Below the pieces are notes generated by a model. It searched no databases and was not told the origin of the DNA. It was given only the letters and a program-made list of their open reading frames with translations. From assembly GCA_905221605.1 (NCBI GenBank), contig CAJNDS010000857.1, forward strand, positions 152,501 through 216,500: 64,000 nucleotides of DNA, read 5' to 3'. The stretch's first letter is position 1. Every line of letters starts with the position of its first letter. Shown piece after piece: positions 1 to 10,560 of the stretch. Source of the stretch: Symbiodinium natans (Eukaryota > Sar > Dinophyceae > Suessiales > Symbiodiniaceae). Position numbers and translations under genes: made by a program.

Positions 1-121
1 CATTTGCATGCGTGTCGAATTGACGTTTGCCGCCATTGCGCACGGCAATGCAAAGACGCGGAATAAACAGGGAGCAGCAAGCAAGGAACCAAGCTTCGAG
101 AAAGCCAGAAGCGCTTCAGAT
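1..121. other. Exon-like open segment at window edge
   Basis: Non-repetitive segment open on both strands, so the coding strand is not settled. On the plus strand it is open in frame 2 and ends at a canonical-looking donor (GAT then GTAAGTACTT). On the minus strand it is open after an acceptor CTGGGCTACCAAG, which matches the 3' ends of the related introns in the ankyrin gene (CTGGGCTACTTAG, CTGGGCTACCCAG). The minus reading is favoured because every confidently coded exon of the window is on that strand. No domain recognised. Confidence 0.3.
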
Positions 122-126
122 GTAAG

Positions 127-240
127 TACTTGGTAGCCCAGTAACCAAATTATAATAAGGGTACCCTTTCTGGGTGAACTTACTGTACAAGGGAACCATG
201 AACTAAAAGAAAGGCAAAAGGGTACCACTGGGCGACCTCC
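127..240 (-). mobile_element. Introner-like short element, GTAGCCCAG family, copy 1
   Basis: About 114 bp, starting TTGGTAGCCCAGTAACCA and ending GGGTACCACTGGGCGACC on the plus strand. It shares its order of blocks (TAGCCCAG..AACCA, GGGTACCCTTT, AAGGGA, GGCACCACTGGGC) with the sequence filling ankyrin-gene introns at 48129-48256 and, in part, 49023-49218. All three copies have the same orientation. A CCCTAAA array (241-334) follows directly, so element and array probably share one intron. The family assignment rests on visual alignment. Confidence 0.6.
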
Positions 241-858
241 TAAACCCCAAAACCCTAAAGCCCTAAAACCCTAAAACCCTAAACCCTTAAACCCTTAAAC
301 CCTTAAACCCTACACCCTTAAACCCTAAACCCTAAGTATGTTCCAACCATCAAGGCCTCAACCCGAAGCCAACGGCACACCCTGGCCCTGGAAGCCAAAC
401 GACATGTTCAGGGCGTTTAGGGGTTTACGGGTTTAGGGGTTGGGGGTTTAGGGTTTAGGGTTTAGGGTTTAGGGTTTAGGGTTTAGGGTTTAGGGTTTAG
501 GGTTTAGGGTTTAGGGTTTAAACCCAGAGGCCCTGGGATGCCATGCATGTTCTCAAGCCGTATTCTGGACATCTCAGTGTTGGTTCCTATAGTATGCCGG
601 CATTTCCGATGGAGGCGTGGGAATCCTTCGGGTTTAGGGTTTAGGGCTGAGGGCTGAGGGCTTAGGGCTTAGGGCTTAGGGCTTAGGGCTTTGGGCTTAG
701 GGCTTAGGGCTTAGGGCTTAGGGCTCGGGGCTTTGGGCCTAGGGCTTAGGGCGTGGGGCTTAGCGGGTCTGGGGTTGAGGGTTTAGCGCCTCGGTTCAGG
801 GCTCCAGGGGCTATTGATGTACCGAACCCCTGAGCCCTAAGCCCTAAACCCTACTATC
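241..858. repeat. Telomere-like arrays around a minus-strand exon
   Basis: Blocks at 241-334 (CCCTAAA type), 417-516 (TTTAGGG) and about 632-800 (mostly GGGCTTA variant), plus CCCTAA units at 834-853. The unique piece 336-416 lies between the first two and is open on both strands with no recognised domain. The unique piece near 530-625 is the exon described separately. Confidence 0.8.
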
Positions 859-921
859 GGGCCGCCAGGACGAAGCCATTCAATTCGCTTAGACGTTTGT
901 GGGGGGAGATGGGATTCAGCG
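530..921 (-). CDS. Two short exons joined across a telomere-repeat intron, unknown protein
   Basis: Exon 1 is 921 down to 859 (63 nt, after an AG) and encodes a peptide including SELNGFVLAA. Exon 2 starts at 625 after CCCGAAG and includes RFPRLHRKCRHTIGTNTEMS and ENMHGIPGP, running to about 530. The intron 626-858 begins GATA and exon 2 begins GATT, so there is a GA donor, an AG acceptor and a 3-bp direct repeat. The two exons join in phase without a stop. The intron is filled by TTTAGGG/GGGCTTA repeats. No family recognised. The 3' continuation past 530 was not resolved. Confidence 0.5.
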
Positions 922-3324
922 CTTGAAGGCTTAGCCCCAGGGCTGAGGCTCTAAGGTCCAGGATGTAGGGTTAACTGGGGTCGGTTGTTGCGGGCCCTAC
1001 AAAAATTTCGAAAAGCTATGTAGGGGATTGAGGGTAGTACAGAATTAAAATCATGTTCAAACCCACCCGGGCTAAGGGTTGGGTTGACTGCTACTCCCTA
1101 AGGCTCCCTAAGGCTCCCTCAGGCTCCCTAAGAGCCCCTTAGGGTTTAGGGTTTAGGGTTTAGGGTTTAGGGTTTAGGGTTTAGGGTTTAGGGTTTAGGG
1201 TTTAGGGTTTAGGGTTTAGGGTTTAGGGTTTAGGGTTTAGGGTTTAGGTTAGGGTTTAGGGTTTAGGGTTTAGGGTTTAGGGTTTAGGGTTTAGGGTTTA
1301 GGGTTTAGGGTTTAGGGTTTAGGGTTTAGGGTTTAGGGTTTCCCCCCTTGAAGCCCCCCCCCTTAAGAACCTTATAAGTTGAGGGCTAAGGGTATCCTTG
1401 CAGGATTCAAGGATCCCCATCCAGCCTCTCTCTTTTTGGGAGGGATCCTTAGTCTTCTTCCCCTAAATAACCCCCATACATACCCTAGAGCTTACCTCTA
1501 TACCAAAGTAACCCCTTCAAGAACCCTAAACAAAACCCTAAGGTCTAAACCCTAAACCCTAAACCCTAAACCCCAAACCCTAAACCCTAAACCCTAAGGG
1601 CCCCTCCTTTAGTCCCTTGAACTGTTTAAAAAAGCACCAGCTGATGCAAGGCAAGGCCTCGCCGGCCGCCCAGGGCAGAAGGCCCGTTCCCTAAGCCCTA
1701 AGCCCTAAACCCTAAACCCTAAACCCTAAACCCTAAACCCTAAACCCCAGATAATCTGACAAAAACGTCGACTCGGGCTCCCAGACGGGACACTTGGCCT
1801 TGGGAAGGCTCTTTGCTTGGATTTCGGTCTATGCCGTCCAACAAAAACAAGGAGCTCTTCACGAAACGGAAGCAGGCAAAGTCGCTTGCTGTAGGGTTTA
1901 GGGTTTAGGGTTTAGGGTTTAGGGTTTAGGGTTTAGGGTTTAGGGTTTAGGGTTTAGGGTTTAGGGTTTAGGGTTTAGGAATTAGGGTTTAGGGTTGAGG
2001 ATTTAGGCTTAGCGTTTGAAACCTTAAGCCTGATCCGATTCGAGCCTTCAAACGCAAGGACTTCAGCTGCCAGCCCTCAACCCTAGGGTGCAGGGTTTAG
2101 GGTTTAGGGTTTAGAGTTTGGGGTTTGGGGTTTAGGGTTTAGGGTTTGGGGTTTAGGGTTTAAGGTTTAGGGTCTAGGGCCTAAACCCTACACCCGAAAC
2201 CCTCATCCCTAAACCCCACACCCTAGGCCCTAAACCCTCAACCCTAAACCACCTAAAGCTGCCCGAACAAACGACCCGAGGATGCCAGCGTTTCGCCTTC
2301 TCGGCTCCTTAGTTGTCCAGCAACCTGGGGGACTTCAAGGTTAACCTTTGGGATTATATTATAGTGCGCACGGTACTACCCCGAAAAGGCTAAAGGTTAC
2401 CTACTCTACTACTAGGGCTCTTACACGAAGCCTCATCCTCATGAACCGTCCAATTGCTATCTGCTGGAGGATCCTGGATTGTTGCTGGCTGGAGCCCTAA
2501 ACCCTAAACCCTAGTTCCTAAGCCGTAAACCTTTTAGAGCGTTGGGCTACAGATGTAGAGGCTGTTTTGTGTTGGGATATCGTAACCTTCAAGGTCTACT
2601 TTGCAGTAGGAACCCTCACGAAGAAAAGCGTCCACTTGAAAAGGGGCTGTATGCCTGTATGCGATGCCATGCAGACACGGGCACTAGTGAGCTTGGGTCC
2701 TTGCAGGGGCACTGTTGTCACTTGTTGATATCGCGAGCTTTGCCTTCAATTTAAATTTTAAAGTTTCATTGGGTGCTTCCCAAAAAAGGGGGTGCCCCGG
2801 AATGTGCCCCAACATACTATAAGAACTATTCTTGGAACTCCAAAAAGCACACCCCCCTGTTTTTTTTGGAAATACCCTTGGTCCCTACAGATCCGCTCAG
2901 GTGACGGAGATCAGATAGAAAGTTCTTTTCTTTCCAGGAACCTGGTCAACGTTCACGGCTGTCGGTTCAGGGTTTGGGGAATTAGGGCTTAGGAATTAGG
3001 GCTTAGGGCTTAGGGCTTAGGGCTTAGGGCTTAGGGCTTAGGGCTTACGGCTTAGGGCTTAGGGCTTAGGGCTTAGGGCTTAGGGCTTAGGGTTTAGGGT
3101 TTAGGGTTTAGGGTTCAGGGTTTAGTGTTGAAGGTTGAGGGTTTAGGGTTTTAAGGGTTTAGTGTTGAAGGTTGAGGGTTTGGGGTTTAGGGTTGAAGGT
3201 TTAGGGTTTAGAGTTTACTGTTTGGGGAACTAGCTGGTTTGGGGAACTAGCTGGCATACCCACCGACCCACGGGCCGGCGATTAGTGAAGCCTGTTTTTG
3301 TCTTCGCTCCATTCACCCCTTTGC

Positions 3325-3355
<31 letters not shown>

Positions 3356-4440
3356 CCCCCTCACCTAAACCCTAAACCCTAAACCCTAAACCCTAAACCC
3401 CAAACCCTAAACCCTAAACCCCAAACCCAAAACCCTCACCACCCCTACCTAAAAGATGGGTGGTTGAGAGCTTCCCTTTCCTGCACACCGGGCTTAGGGC
3501 TTTAAGGCTAACACAGGGCTGAGGGGTTAAAGGTTTAGGGCACCCTAAACCCTAAACCCTAGACCCTAAACCCTAAACCCTTAGGGCACCCTAAACCCTA
3601 AACCCTTAATCCTAAACCCCAAACCCTGAACGGGGCTTCTAGCAACAGCTCGACTGCGCTAAGGGATGGCGAGAAGTGGGGCTGAGGCGCTGAAGTTGCC
3701 GAGGCTTTGGATCCCACGCAGTTTAGGGTTTAGGGTTTAGGGTTCAGGTTTTAGGGCTTAGGGTTTAGGGTTTAGGGTTTAGGGTTTAGGGTTTCGGGTT
3801 TCGGGTTTAGGGTTTAGGGTTTAGGGTTTAAGGTTTAGGGTTTTCAGAAGGGTTTAGGGTTTAGGGTTTAGGCTTTGGTTGAGGGTGCTGAACCATGCGC
3901 ACGGTGACGGATAGATAATCTTCCATCTCCGTCTCAGGGAAATCGAAGGAAACAAGCCCCAGCCAGCTTGAGTCGTCGCCGAAGACCTAAAACCCTAAGC
4001 CCCCGAAGCCCCAAATCCTCAACCCTAAACCCTGAAACCTAAACCGTAATCCCTGAAACCTAAACCCTAAATCCGAAACCCGAAACCCGAAACCCGAAAC
4101 CTAAACCCTAAACCCTAAACCCTAAACCCCTAAACCCTAAACCCTAAACCCTAAACCCTAAACCCTAAACCCTAAACCCTACCTCCGAAACCCCTCGGTC
4201 GCCCTCAACACCACCCTGCATACAGCGCGGAGGCCTCGATGGCACCGATGGACCTGCAGGTGCTGCCCGTGGCTGGTTTGCAGCCTTCGCGCGCCAGAGG
4301 GGGTTTAGGGTTTAGGGTTTAGGGTTTCGGGTTTAGGGTTTAGGGTTTCGGGTTTAGGGTTTAGGATTTAGGGTTTAGGGTTTCGGGTTCAGGGTTTAGG
4401 GTTTTGGGTTAAGGGGGCAAGTCTACGGGGGGGCGGGGGG
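922..4440. repeat. Interspersed telomere-like arrays with short unique segments
   Basis: Main arrays: 1138-1340 (almost pure TTTAGGG), 1541-1600 and 1690-1748 (CCCTAAA), 1893-2015, 2090-2180, 2983-3225 (GGGCTTA passing into TTTAGGG), 3364-3435, 3721-3885, 4020-4185 and 4300-4420. A C-run lies at about 3329-3353. Unique pieces between them are 50-300 bp. The largest, 2530-2760, is open on both strands without a recognisable domain. Two imperfect palindromes are seen: 2338-2401 (arms AAGGTTAACCTTTGGG and AAAGGCTAAAGGTTACCT) and 2769-2880 (arms GGGTGCTTCCCAAAAAA and TTTTTTTTGGAAATACCC). Confidence 0.75.
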
Positions 4441-4519
4441 CTGCCCCGCGCACAATGTCAGGCTAAGGCTGAGAAGACCGCTCATCAGCCTCTCCTTCGT
4501 CCCCCTCAGCATGTCCATC

Positions 4520-5056
4520 CTATCCTGCTCCCTCGTCTTCTGAGGCGTCTTCGTCATCACCGTCATAGACTTCTAGCAGCCTTGCATTGATAGACGTGCA
4601 TTGCTCACTCGTGAGTCTTGTGGTGCTGAGAACCCATTCTTTTGAAGGGCCCTGGACACGTCGTCTGTCTGTTGGTCGGGCCCCAAATTTAGCAGCATCC
4701 CGAGCATGCAGCGGACCGCTGCAGTGTCACTTCCTAACGGGCTACACGCCCGCTGGGAGTAGAGATACACTAGGCCCTGCCGCGCCTGTGCAGTCGCTCC
4801 GACGTACGCTTCGGCTAAGCGGTAGGCGCTTTATCGTCGCAAAGCCTAGACCCCCATCTGCTCCGGTCTGCGGGATGGTGGTTTGCATGGGAGCTGCGTT
4901 AAGGCCGGCCAGGGCACTGGCTCTCAACCTCTTCATGGCCAAGGTGTTCGCATGTTCCGCGAAGGTGGCGATGCGTGTCTTCGGAGTAGGCACTACTAAG
5001 CCCGCAACATCATCGGTGCCCAGTCGCTTGCCCTGCATCACGAACAGCAGTGGCAA
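4520..5056 (-). CDS. Putative coding segment, unknown, acidic C-terminus
   Basis: Longest repeat-free GC-balanced stretch of the first 9 kb. Minus-strand open frames follow one another: 5056-4742 (contains TPKTRIATFAEHANTLAMKR), then another frame from about 4830 to 4573 (AYRLAEAYVGATAQARQG, then LGMLLNLGPD), then a third ending in an acidic tail VYDGDDEDASEDEGAG before TAG at 4522-4520. The frame changes suggest two small introns or decay; I could not fix the junctions. A plus-strand ORF covers the same DNA but ends in a run of repeat-derived GFGASGLR units, so it is probably a shadow. No domain recognised. Confidence 0.4.
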
Positions 5057-6619
5057 AGGATGTGTGAGGACAAGTTCAGGAAGATTTGATCAAAAGAGAT
5101 CAAGGTACCTTGGCTCACCCTATACCCCAATTCGACAATTCAAACATGCGGGGGTTCAGGGTTTAGGGTTTAGGTTTCAAGGTTTAGGTTTCAAGGGCTT
5201 CGGGGCTTCGGGGCTTCGGGGCTTCGGGGCTTCGGGGCTTCGGGGCTTCGGGGCTTCGGGGCTTCGGGGAGGGGCCTTGGCTTAGAGGGCTCAGGGGCTC
5301 GGGGCTTCGGGGCTAGGGGCTATAGTGCCAGGGGTTTAGGGGCTAAGGGCTTGCGGGCTTAGGGGCTTAGGGGCTTTGGGGCTTAGGGGCTTAGGGGCTT
5401 AGGGGCTCAGGGGCTTCGGGCTTAGGGGGCTAGGGGCTTAGGGCTTCGGGCTTGGGCTTCGGGCTTAGGGCTTCGCCCAACTGGGCATCCGGCAGGTGGA
5501 CCGTGTCTCACCGCGCGAGCCAAGCCAGTGTCGCAGCCTCGGAGGCAAACCCTAAGCCCGAAGCCCTGAACACCCCGCCCGCCTCAACTTTCACCAGCAA
5601 AAGCTCGGCGGCGCCCTAAAGCCCTCAGCCCTTTCTCCCTAAACCCTTTCACCCTAAACCCTCAACGCTAAACCCTAAGCCCTCACTCAGCCCTAAAGCC
5701 TAAACCCTAAACCCTTTCGGCCATGCAGCTGTCTACCCGTTGCATGGACAGCGTGGTGGCAACCGATGGCGATCGGCCCTCGGGCGGGGATTGGGGTCAC
5801 GGCATGGGGTTCCGGGATTTGTACAAGGTTTAGGATTTAAGCTGAGAGCTACTTTTTATCCTTGCCCAAGGCTGAAGAGGCCCAAATGTCTTTTCTAGGC
5901 TGAACCTGCCTCACCCTAAACTCTAAACTCTAAACCCTAAACCCGAAACCCTAAACCCTAAACCCTAGACCCCAAACCCGACCCTGATCTTTACAACTTG
6001 GTCCTTTGAGCATCTCTGGGTCCGATTGTAGATGTTCAGCTGGCCAAAAACATGTGCTTGGGGGCCTTTCGGAAGCTCTGGAAGCTGGGGCTTCGGCTGT
6101 TTAGGGTTTAGGGTTCAGGGTTCAGGGTTCAGGGTTCAGGGTTCAGGGTTCACGGTTCACGGTTCAGGATTCAGGGTTTAGGGTTTAGGTCATTTGAGGC
6201 CTTAGCCTTTGTGGAGCCAAGTGCACCCGGGAGCACAAACGACAAATATCCAGGGCTTTCACGTTTTACCGTTTTCCCCCAAACCCTAAACCCTAAACCC
6301 TAAACCCTAAACCCTAAACCCTAAACCCTAAACCCTAAACCCTAAACCCTAAACCCTACAAGAGGCGGCCCATGCATCAGGCCATGTGGACCTGAGGCTG
6401 GCCTGCCCCTTCGCCTACCGGGTCTGTGGGGGGAGAGGCCGGTCTTCAGTTTGGGGTTGAGGGGTTAAGGGTTTAGGGTTTAGGGTTAAGGGTTAAGGGT
6501 TTAGGGTTTAGGGTTAAGGGTTAAGGGTTAAGGGTTAAGGGTTAAGGGTTAAGGGTTAAGGGTTTAGGGTTTAGGGTTTAGGGTTTAGGGTTTAGGGTTT
6601 AGGGTTTAGGGTTATAAGT

Positions 6620-6720
6620 TGGGATGCTCCCTTTGTGATGCTAACAATCCTTAATCGGGACTATAATAGGGGGTACTATAATCCCGATTAAGGACTGTTA
6701 GCATAGGGGGGAACATCCCA
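6620..6720. mobile_element. Palindromic foldback element, GGGATGTTCCCCC family, copy 1
   Basis: Ends TGGGATGCTCCC and GGGGGAACATCCCA are inverted repeats. The inner arms AATCCTTAATCGGGACT and ATCCCGATTAAGGACTG pair around TATAATAGGGGGTAC. About 100 bp, no coding capacity, MITE-like. Four further copies are at 9019-9115, 9541-9640, 23781-23867 and 26299-26394. Confidence 0.75.
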
Positions 6721-7160
6721 AGGTCTAGCGTGGATTCTAGAAGGGCTTTGGGGTTTGGTAATTTACGGATTTAGGGTTAGGCTTCAGGGTTTAGCGTTTA
6801 GGGTTTAGGGTTGAGGGTTTAGGGTTTAGGGCTTAGGGTTTAGGATTTAGGGTTTAGGGTTTAGGAAGATTTGGGACCTGCTTCCCTTGTCCAAGTCTGA
6901 GAATCCCCAAGCACAGGCAATGAAAAGCCTTACTCCCCGCTCACAGAGCTAAACCCTGAACCCTAAACCCTGAACCCTAAACCCTAAACACCAAACCCTA
7001 AACCCTGAACCCTAAACCCTAAACCCTAAACCCTAAGCCCTAAACCCTAAACAACCCTAAACCCTAAACCCTTAAAATCATCACAAGGTGGTTGAGCACC
7101 AAAGGCTCCGCGGCCCGACCAGCACATCCATCCACCACTTAGCAGGGCTTAGGGCACGAA

Positions 7161-7412
7161 GATAGGGGCCTGAATAATTAGAATAGGGTTTAGGGGTTGG
7201 GGCTTAGGGTTTAGGAATTTGGGTTTTGTGTGTTTTGTTTTGTGTTTTGGGTTTGGGTGTTTCGCGTTTTCTATTTTATTGTTTTTTTTTTGGGGGGGAG
7301 GGGGGGTTCTTAAAGTAGAGTTATAAAGGGACCCTGCGGGGATAATCAGAATGGGGTTTTGGGGGGGGTCATTATAGTATACTTAGAACGGGACCCTACG
7401 GGGATACTCTTG
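7161..7412. repeat. Short dispersed repeat, ATAGGGGCCTGAATAATTAG family
   Basis: A left half at 7161-7190 and a fuller copy at 7320-7412 (GGGACCCTGCGGGGATAATC .. TATAGTATACTTAGAACGG). Related copies lie at 8363-8430 and 10653-10738; all share a GGGTTTTGGGGGG core followed by TATAGTATACTT-like sequence and GGGACC. Ends are only weakly inverted. Nature unknown; short intron or MITE remnant is possible. Confidence 0.5.
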
Positions 7413-7981
7413 GTAATTATTCTTCTCCTATATTAGGCCGTCTGCTCCATATTAGGCCGTTCGGGGCAGTTGCCTGAAGCTTGCGTGCTGGCAAGGAAGT
7501 CGAGGAGTAGAATCTGGGTCCCGGGCACCATGCCCAGAGAAGCCCACAGCTTTGTTCTGCGGCCAGGAGGTGTTCTTTGGGGGTTGTGGGGGGGGGGGGG
7601 TGTAAGGTGCCAAGCAAGGTCTCAGATCCCAACACGTAAAACGGCCATCTTTTAAGGGATACAGGGTTCCCTACTAAATCCCAAACCCTAAGCCCTAAGC
7701 CCTAAAGCCCACAATAAAGGGGTTCCCAAGCTCCGCGGGGCCGGCGTAGGCTTCACGGCCGAATACTTTCGTAGGCAGGGTTTACGGGGTTTGGGGAATA
7801 GGGTTTAGGGTTTAGGGTCTATGGTTTAGGGTTTCGGGTTTCGGGTTTGGGGTGCCGGGTTTGGGGAACGCATTCTGTTCAGAGAAATCAGGAGCAAGCA
7901 TGCGCCCCGAAACCCTGAACCCTGAACCCTGAACCCGGAACCCTAAACCCTAAACCCTAAACCCTAAACCCTAAACCCTAC

Positions 7982-8050
7982 ACCGGTTGGCACCTCAATC
8001 AGCGACGCGGTCCCCTTTGCAGAGGAGCCCTTGGAACCCGTTCTCTGGTC
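7982..8050 (-). CDS. Candidate exon, unknown
   Basis: Starts after AAACCCAG and stays open for 23 codons (includes DQRTGSKGSSAKG and ASLIEVPTG), ending at a possible GT donor that runs straight into the neighbouring CCCTAAA/TTTAGGG array. Ser/Lys/Gly-rich composition looks like a linker. Assignment rests on the open frame, composition and the splice-like edges only. Confidence 0.35.
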
Positions 8051-8147
8051 CTGGGTTTAGGGTTTAGGCTTAGGGTTTAGGGTCTAGGTTTTGGGGTTTA
8101 GGGTTTGGAGTTTTGAGGTGTTGGGGGGGTTTCGAGAGGGCTTTTTT

Positions 8148-8178
<31 letters not shown>

Positions 8179-8651
8179 GGGGGGAGGAGGAGGGGTGCAG
8201 TGTCACAAACTTCCTATGGTAGAGCACATTTTTGAAACAACGTGATGCCTCTTTGCGGGACCCCTTGGCTGACCCCGCGCAGTAGTGTGCAGACATCAAT
8301 CACAACTCACGGCGACCAAAAAACCGGAGCCAGCCCAAGCCAAGCCCAGCCAAACAGAATCAGTATAGGGGCCTTAATAACTAGAACAGGGTTTTGGGGG
8401 TTACTATAGTATATTTATGAAGGGACCATAATTGATGACTCCAACCCCCCATATTCCCGCGCCGAAGCAATAAACCCATGCGACTCTGGGGTCACGCGGG
8501 CCACTCGAAAGTTAAAAAAAAAAGGCTTGGGACTTTGTGAAGACTTCGGATTCTTGGGGGACACTGAGAACCAGGGTTTAGGGTTCAGGATTTAGAGTTT
8601 AGGGTTTAGGGTTTAGGGTTTAGGGTTTAGGGTTTAGGGTTTGGGGTTTAG
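8051..8651. other. Repeat-rich segment without recognised gene
   Basis: TTTAGGG variants (8055-8115), a T-run then G-run (about 8140-8184), a unique piece with no recognisable coding, a dispersed repeat copy (8363-8430) and a TTTAGGG array (8575-8650). The minus-strand ORF at 8084-8299 is mostly the poly-Pro/poly-Lys translation of the G/T runs. Confidence 0.6.
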
Positions 8652-8811
8652 GGTGGCCAATATCTTGGGACATTTTCTGGTCGCTCGAACAGCCGGGAGC
8701 TTGCTGCCGGGACAACTTTTGCGCTGGAGACATTCTATGCAGAAGGGCCTTCCTCATCGAATATGTTGCAGTCCAGATCATGTCCGAATATGAGATGGAC
8801 GCTGGATGGTT
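8652..8811 (-). CDS. Candidate exon, unknown
   Basis: Minus strand after CCCCAAG, open for 53 codons with ordinary composition (NHPASISYSDMIWTATYSM, then KALLHRMSPAQKLSRQQ, then SSDQKMSQDIGHP). It runs into a telomere-like array on its 3' side. The plus strand of the same DNA is also open but is rich in Trp and Cys, as antisense readings often are. No family recognised. Confidence 0.4.
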
Positions 8812-9018
8812 CTTGGGGTTTAAGGACTTCGGTTGAGGGTTACGGTTTTGGGCTCAGGCTTTCAAGGATGAAGGTTGAGGGTTTAGGGTTTACAGGACTT
8901 AGGGTTTATGCACTTACCTGGGACTCGATTTACCTACAGTTCAGTAGTAGCTACCCCTTCATTAGTAGGTATAACCCATTAAAGTAGGGAAATAAGCGTC
9001 TCAGGTAGGGTTTAGGTT

Positions 9019-9115
9019 TGGATGTTCCCCCTTATACTAACCGTTAAAGGGATTCTAGTTACCCCCCCCTAGTATAATCCCTGCTAAGGACTGCTAGTAT
9101 GAGGGGGAGCATCCC
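9019..9115. mobile_element. Foldback element, GGGATGTTCCCCC family, copy 2
   Basis: Ends GGATGTTCCCCCTTATACTA and TAGTATGAGGGGGAGCATCC are inverted repeats about 95 bp apart; the interior contains TATAATCCCTGCTAAGGACTG. TTTAGGG and TGAACCC repeats flank it. Confidence 0.75.
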
Positions 9116-9302
9116 TGATTCAACCCTGAACCCTGAACCCTGAACCCTGAATCCTAAACCCTAAACCCCAAACCCTAAACCCTAAACCCTCAGGTAGGCT
9201 TTAGGGGCTTCACTTCAGGGTTCAAAGTTCCGCCTGCGGCGTCGCCGCCGCTGAGGAGTAGCCCCCCACTAGAATGCCGCGGAGGCGTCGCGCCTTTGGG
9301 GG

Positions 9303-9490
9303 GCTTGTTCAGGGATTTAGGGATTTAGGGATTTCGGGATTTAGGGATTTAGGGACTTCGGGATTTCGGGATTTCGGGATTTAGGGATTTAGGGATTTAC
9401 AGATTTAGGGATTTAGGGATTTAGGGATTTCGGGATTTCGGGATTTAGGGATTTAGGGATGTAGGGATTTAGGGATTTAGGGATTAGGGT
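9303..9490 (+). repeat. GGGATTTA heptamer/octamer array
   Basis: About 24 units of GGGATTTA with GGGATTTC and rare other variants. It is a locally homogenised derivative of the telomere-like unit. Confidence 0.85.
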
Positions 9491-9540
9491 TCAGGGTTTA
9501 GGGGTTCAGCGGGCTTTTAGGGGGCTTGAGAGGCTTGATT

Positions 9541-9640
9541 TTGGGATGTTCCCCCTCATACTAACAGTCCTTCATAGGGATTCGAATACGGGGTACTTTT
9601 ATCCCTATTAAAGACTGTTAGTATAAGGGGGAACATACCA
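9541..9640. mobile_element. Foldback element, GGGATGTTCCCCC family, copy 3
   Basis: TTGGGATGTTCCCCCTCATA and TATAAGGGGGAACATACCAA are the arms. Inner arms are CTAACAGTCCTTCATAGGGA and TCCCTATTAAAGACTGTTAG. Same length and internal order as the other four copies. Confidence 0.75.
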
Positions 9641-10560
9641 ACCTTGGGGGCTTAAGAGGCTTTATTAGTTTAAAACATAACATCTTGAAACAGGCCCAAA
9701 TTTTAACAAGTAGCTTAAATGAACTCGGAAACCGAAAAGTAGCTGAAGTAGCCAGCTTTTGGAAACAGACCTCAGTTTGAATCTTTGAGTTTATGAAACA
9801 AACTAATGAAATCAACTAAGTCATCTAAGCATTAAAACAGCCAAATTCGTTGAGTTGGTGGTGTAGGCGATGGAATGGGAAGGCCGCTATTCTAAACCGC
9901 AAACTAATCAAACTCGAAAATGCCAGAAAACAAATTTCCGTTCATTCATATGAAGCCTTGAAGCTCTCAGGCTAGACCTCGCCAATACCTGAATTCGTTA
10001 AAATAACAGACTTTTTGCAATAGGGACCAGTAATGCACAATCAAGTCATTCAACTCAGAGACCTAAAACAATAAAAAGCTTCCATGTAGGTATCAAATTC
10101 TCTAAATAGAACATAGCCGTCCCTCTCAGTACAATATATGTATATATATATATATGGATAAATATACATACAAACATATATATATATGCATATATTGTCA
10201 TACAACTTTTTATACATATATATATATATATAACATAATCTTCCACAATACATACATACATATATATATATATATGTATATGCTATGTATGTGTATATAT
10301 ATATATATATATATATTACCGACGATAACGTCACTAAGACATGAAAACCAACATGTTCACATCGCAAACCTAAAAAACCCTGATAAACATCGTATTCAAA
10401 CATGCGGGCTCATGGCAGAACAGCCTGCGAAATCGCAAGTCCCCGCTTTAACCACACGCACACTCATGCATGTCGCATATGGCGCAGAAATCTGGGTCCT
10501 GTACAGACACAGACATATGCGCAATTCACTTGCAATGCAGACAATAAGCACAACTCACAA
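9641..10560. other. AT-rich segment with TA/CATA microsatellites
   Basis: Composition shifts to AT-rich. Microsatellites (TATA, ACATAC) cover about 10130-10320, giving artefact ORFs rich in Tyr and Ile. The rest (9650-10120, 10330-10560) is non-repetitive and I see no convincing coding or domain on either strand. Confidence 0.6.

Larger units (their letters stand above)
5057..7981. repeat. Telomere-like arrays, GGGGCTTC array and a foldback element
   Basis: A GGGGCTTC octamer array occupies about 5190-5275 and passes into GGGGCTTA variants to 5480. CCCTAAA or TTTAGGG blocks lie at 5640-5725, 5918-5975, 6098-6190 (TTCAGGG variant), 6280-6358, 6450-6613, 6780-6865, 6950-7075 and 7920-7981. Unique pieces of 60-130 bp (e.g. 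6190-6280, 7080-7150, 7715-7780) could be exons, but no domain is visible. Around 7320-7655 short ORFs overlap a G-rich tract and are not convincing. Confidence 0.7.

Noticed and set aside
1138-1340. True chromosome end (telomere)
   Set aside because: Dozens of arrays in both orientations with unique DNA on both sides; none is terminal in the window.
4587-5285. 232-residue plus-strand ORF as a gene
   Set aside because: Its last quarter is the translation of GGGGCTTC repeats and the minus strand of the same DNA has more protein-like open segments.
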